From Propionibacteriaceae bacterium UBA5174 (GTDB lineage Bacteria > Actinomycetota > Actinomycetes > Propionibacteriales > Propionibacteriaceae), in NCBI GenBank assembly GCA_002413345.1, contig DHWU01000016.1, positions 1 to 6,358 of the forward strand: a DNA stretch of 6,358 nt, in the 5' to 3' direction. Shown piece after piece: positions 5,987-6,358 of this stretch. Each line of letters opens with the position of its first letter. Position 1 is the first letter of the stretch. A program made the translations under genes and the position numbers. The notes under the pieces are model-generated. The model saw nothing but the letters and a program-made list of their open reading frames with translations, searched no databases and was not told where the DNA came from.

Positions 5987-6358
5987 TCAGCCGCGCACAG
6001 CAGCAGCCAGCGCCTCGGCTCGGTCAGCGTGTTCCCAGGTCATCTGCGGCAATTCGCGACCGAAGTGACCATAGTTGGTGATCGCGGAATAGATCGGACG
6101 GATCAGATTCAGATCGCGAATGATGGCGGCCGGCCGCAGGTCGAAGGTGCTCAGGACTGCCGCGGTGATCTGCTCCACCGGCACCTTCTCGGTGCCAAAG
6201 CACTCGGTGTAGAAACCAACTGGATGTGCGCGGCCAATGGCGTAGGCCACTTGAACCTCACAGCGGTCGGCCAAACCGGCGGCGACCACATTCTTGGCCA
6301 CCCAGCGCATCGCGTAGGCAGCCGACCGGTCAACTTTGGACGGATCCTTGCCGGAGAA
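5987..6358 (-). CDS. metK: S-adenosylmethionine synthetase MetK, C-terminal 123 residues (5' end outside window)
   Basis: MetK makes S-adenosylmethionine from methionine and ATP, hydrolysing the triphosphate; it is a cytosolic tetramer needing Mg2+ and K+. The frame is open to the right edge, so the gene begins outside the window. The visible part opens with FSGKDPSKVDRSAAYAMRW, the end of the GGGAFSGKD signature, and includes the two active-site lysines and the aspartate equivalent to E. coli K265, K269 and D271. Then come RCEVQVAYAIGRAHPVG, FGTEKVPVEQI, FDLRPAAIIRDLNLIRPIY and the C-terminal YGHFGRELPQMTWE, all as expected for the family. An internal ATG at 6310 is not the start. It is the first visible gene of the leftward block, 30 bp before the preferred priA start, and probably co-transcribed with it in part. 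Confidence 0.97.
   Translation of the reverse strand, partial: FSGKDPSKVDRSAAYAMRWVAKNVVAAGLADRCEVQVAYAIGRAHPVGFYTECFGTEKVPVEQITAAVLSTFDLRPAAIIRDLNLIRPIYSAITNYGHFGRELPQMTWEHADRAEALAAAVRG

Noticed and set aside
1..6358. Mobile element, CRISPR array, phage genes, tRNA or other RNA gene
   Set aside because: No terminal inverted repeats, spaced direct repeats, transposase or integrase motifs, or tRNA-like cloverleaf were seen; the space is almost fully taken by housekeeping genes.

Overview
This window looks like ordinary core chromosome from a moderately high-GC actinobacterium. Three things point that way: PriA has the helicase-dead form typical of Actinobacteria; a PAC2-family gene is paired divergently with metH, as in mycobacteria (Rv2124c/Rv2125); and the gene order metK-priA-fmt-rsmB-rpe is a known actinobacterial arrangement. 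I see no insertion sequence, prophage, CRISPR array, tRNA, rRNA or toxin-antitoxin gene, and no frameshifted gene. The exact genus cannot be read from the sequence.

Layout. At the left edge the first 24 codons of metH (methionine synthase) run leftward out of the window. A 38-bp spacer separates metH from a rightward PAC2-family gene (113-952). After a 62-bp convergent gap, the rest of the window is one leftward block, in transcription order: metK (3' end only), priA, fmt, rsmB, rpe. Spacing inside the block is tight: 30 bp metK-priA, 85 bp priA-fmt, a 4-bp ATGA overlap fmt-rsmB, and 10 bp rsmB-rpe. No stretch longer than 300 bases lacks a gene.

How the genes fit together. MetH makes methionine and MetK turns it into S-adenosylmethionine. 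RsmB uses S-adenosylmethionine to methylate 16S rRNA, and Fmt formylates methionyl-tRNA for translation initiation. Rpe belongs to the pentose phosphate pathway and PriA to replication restart. The PAC2 protein has no established job in bacteria.

The most interesting signal is at the gene starts. Five of the six visible starts (metH, PAC2, priA, fmt, rpe) have a TAnnnT hexamer exactly 7 nt before the start codon, the layout of a -10 element driving a leaderless mRNA. The sixth, rsmB, overlaps the gene before it and has a strong Shine-Dalgarno sequence instead. If real, the block is not one simple operon but a chain with internal leaderless promoters. I did not find a clearly novel multi-gene system here.
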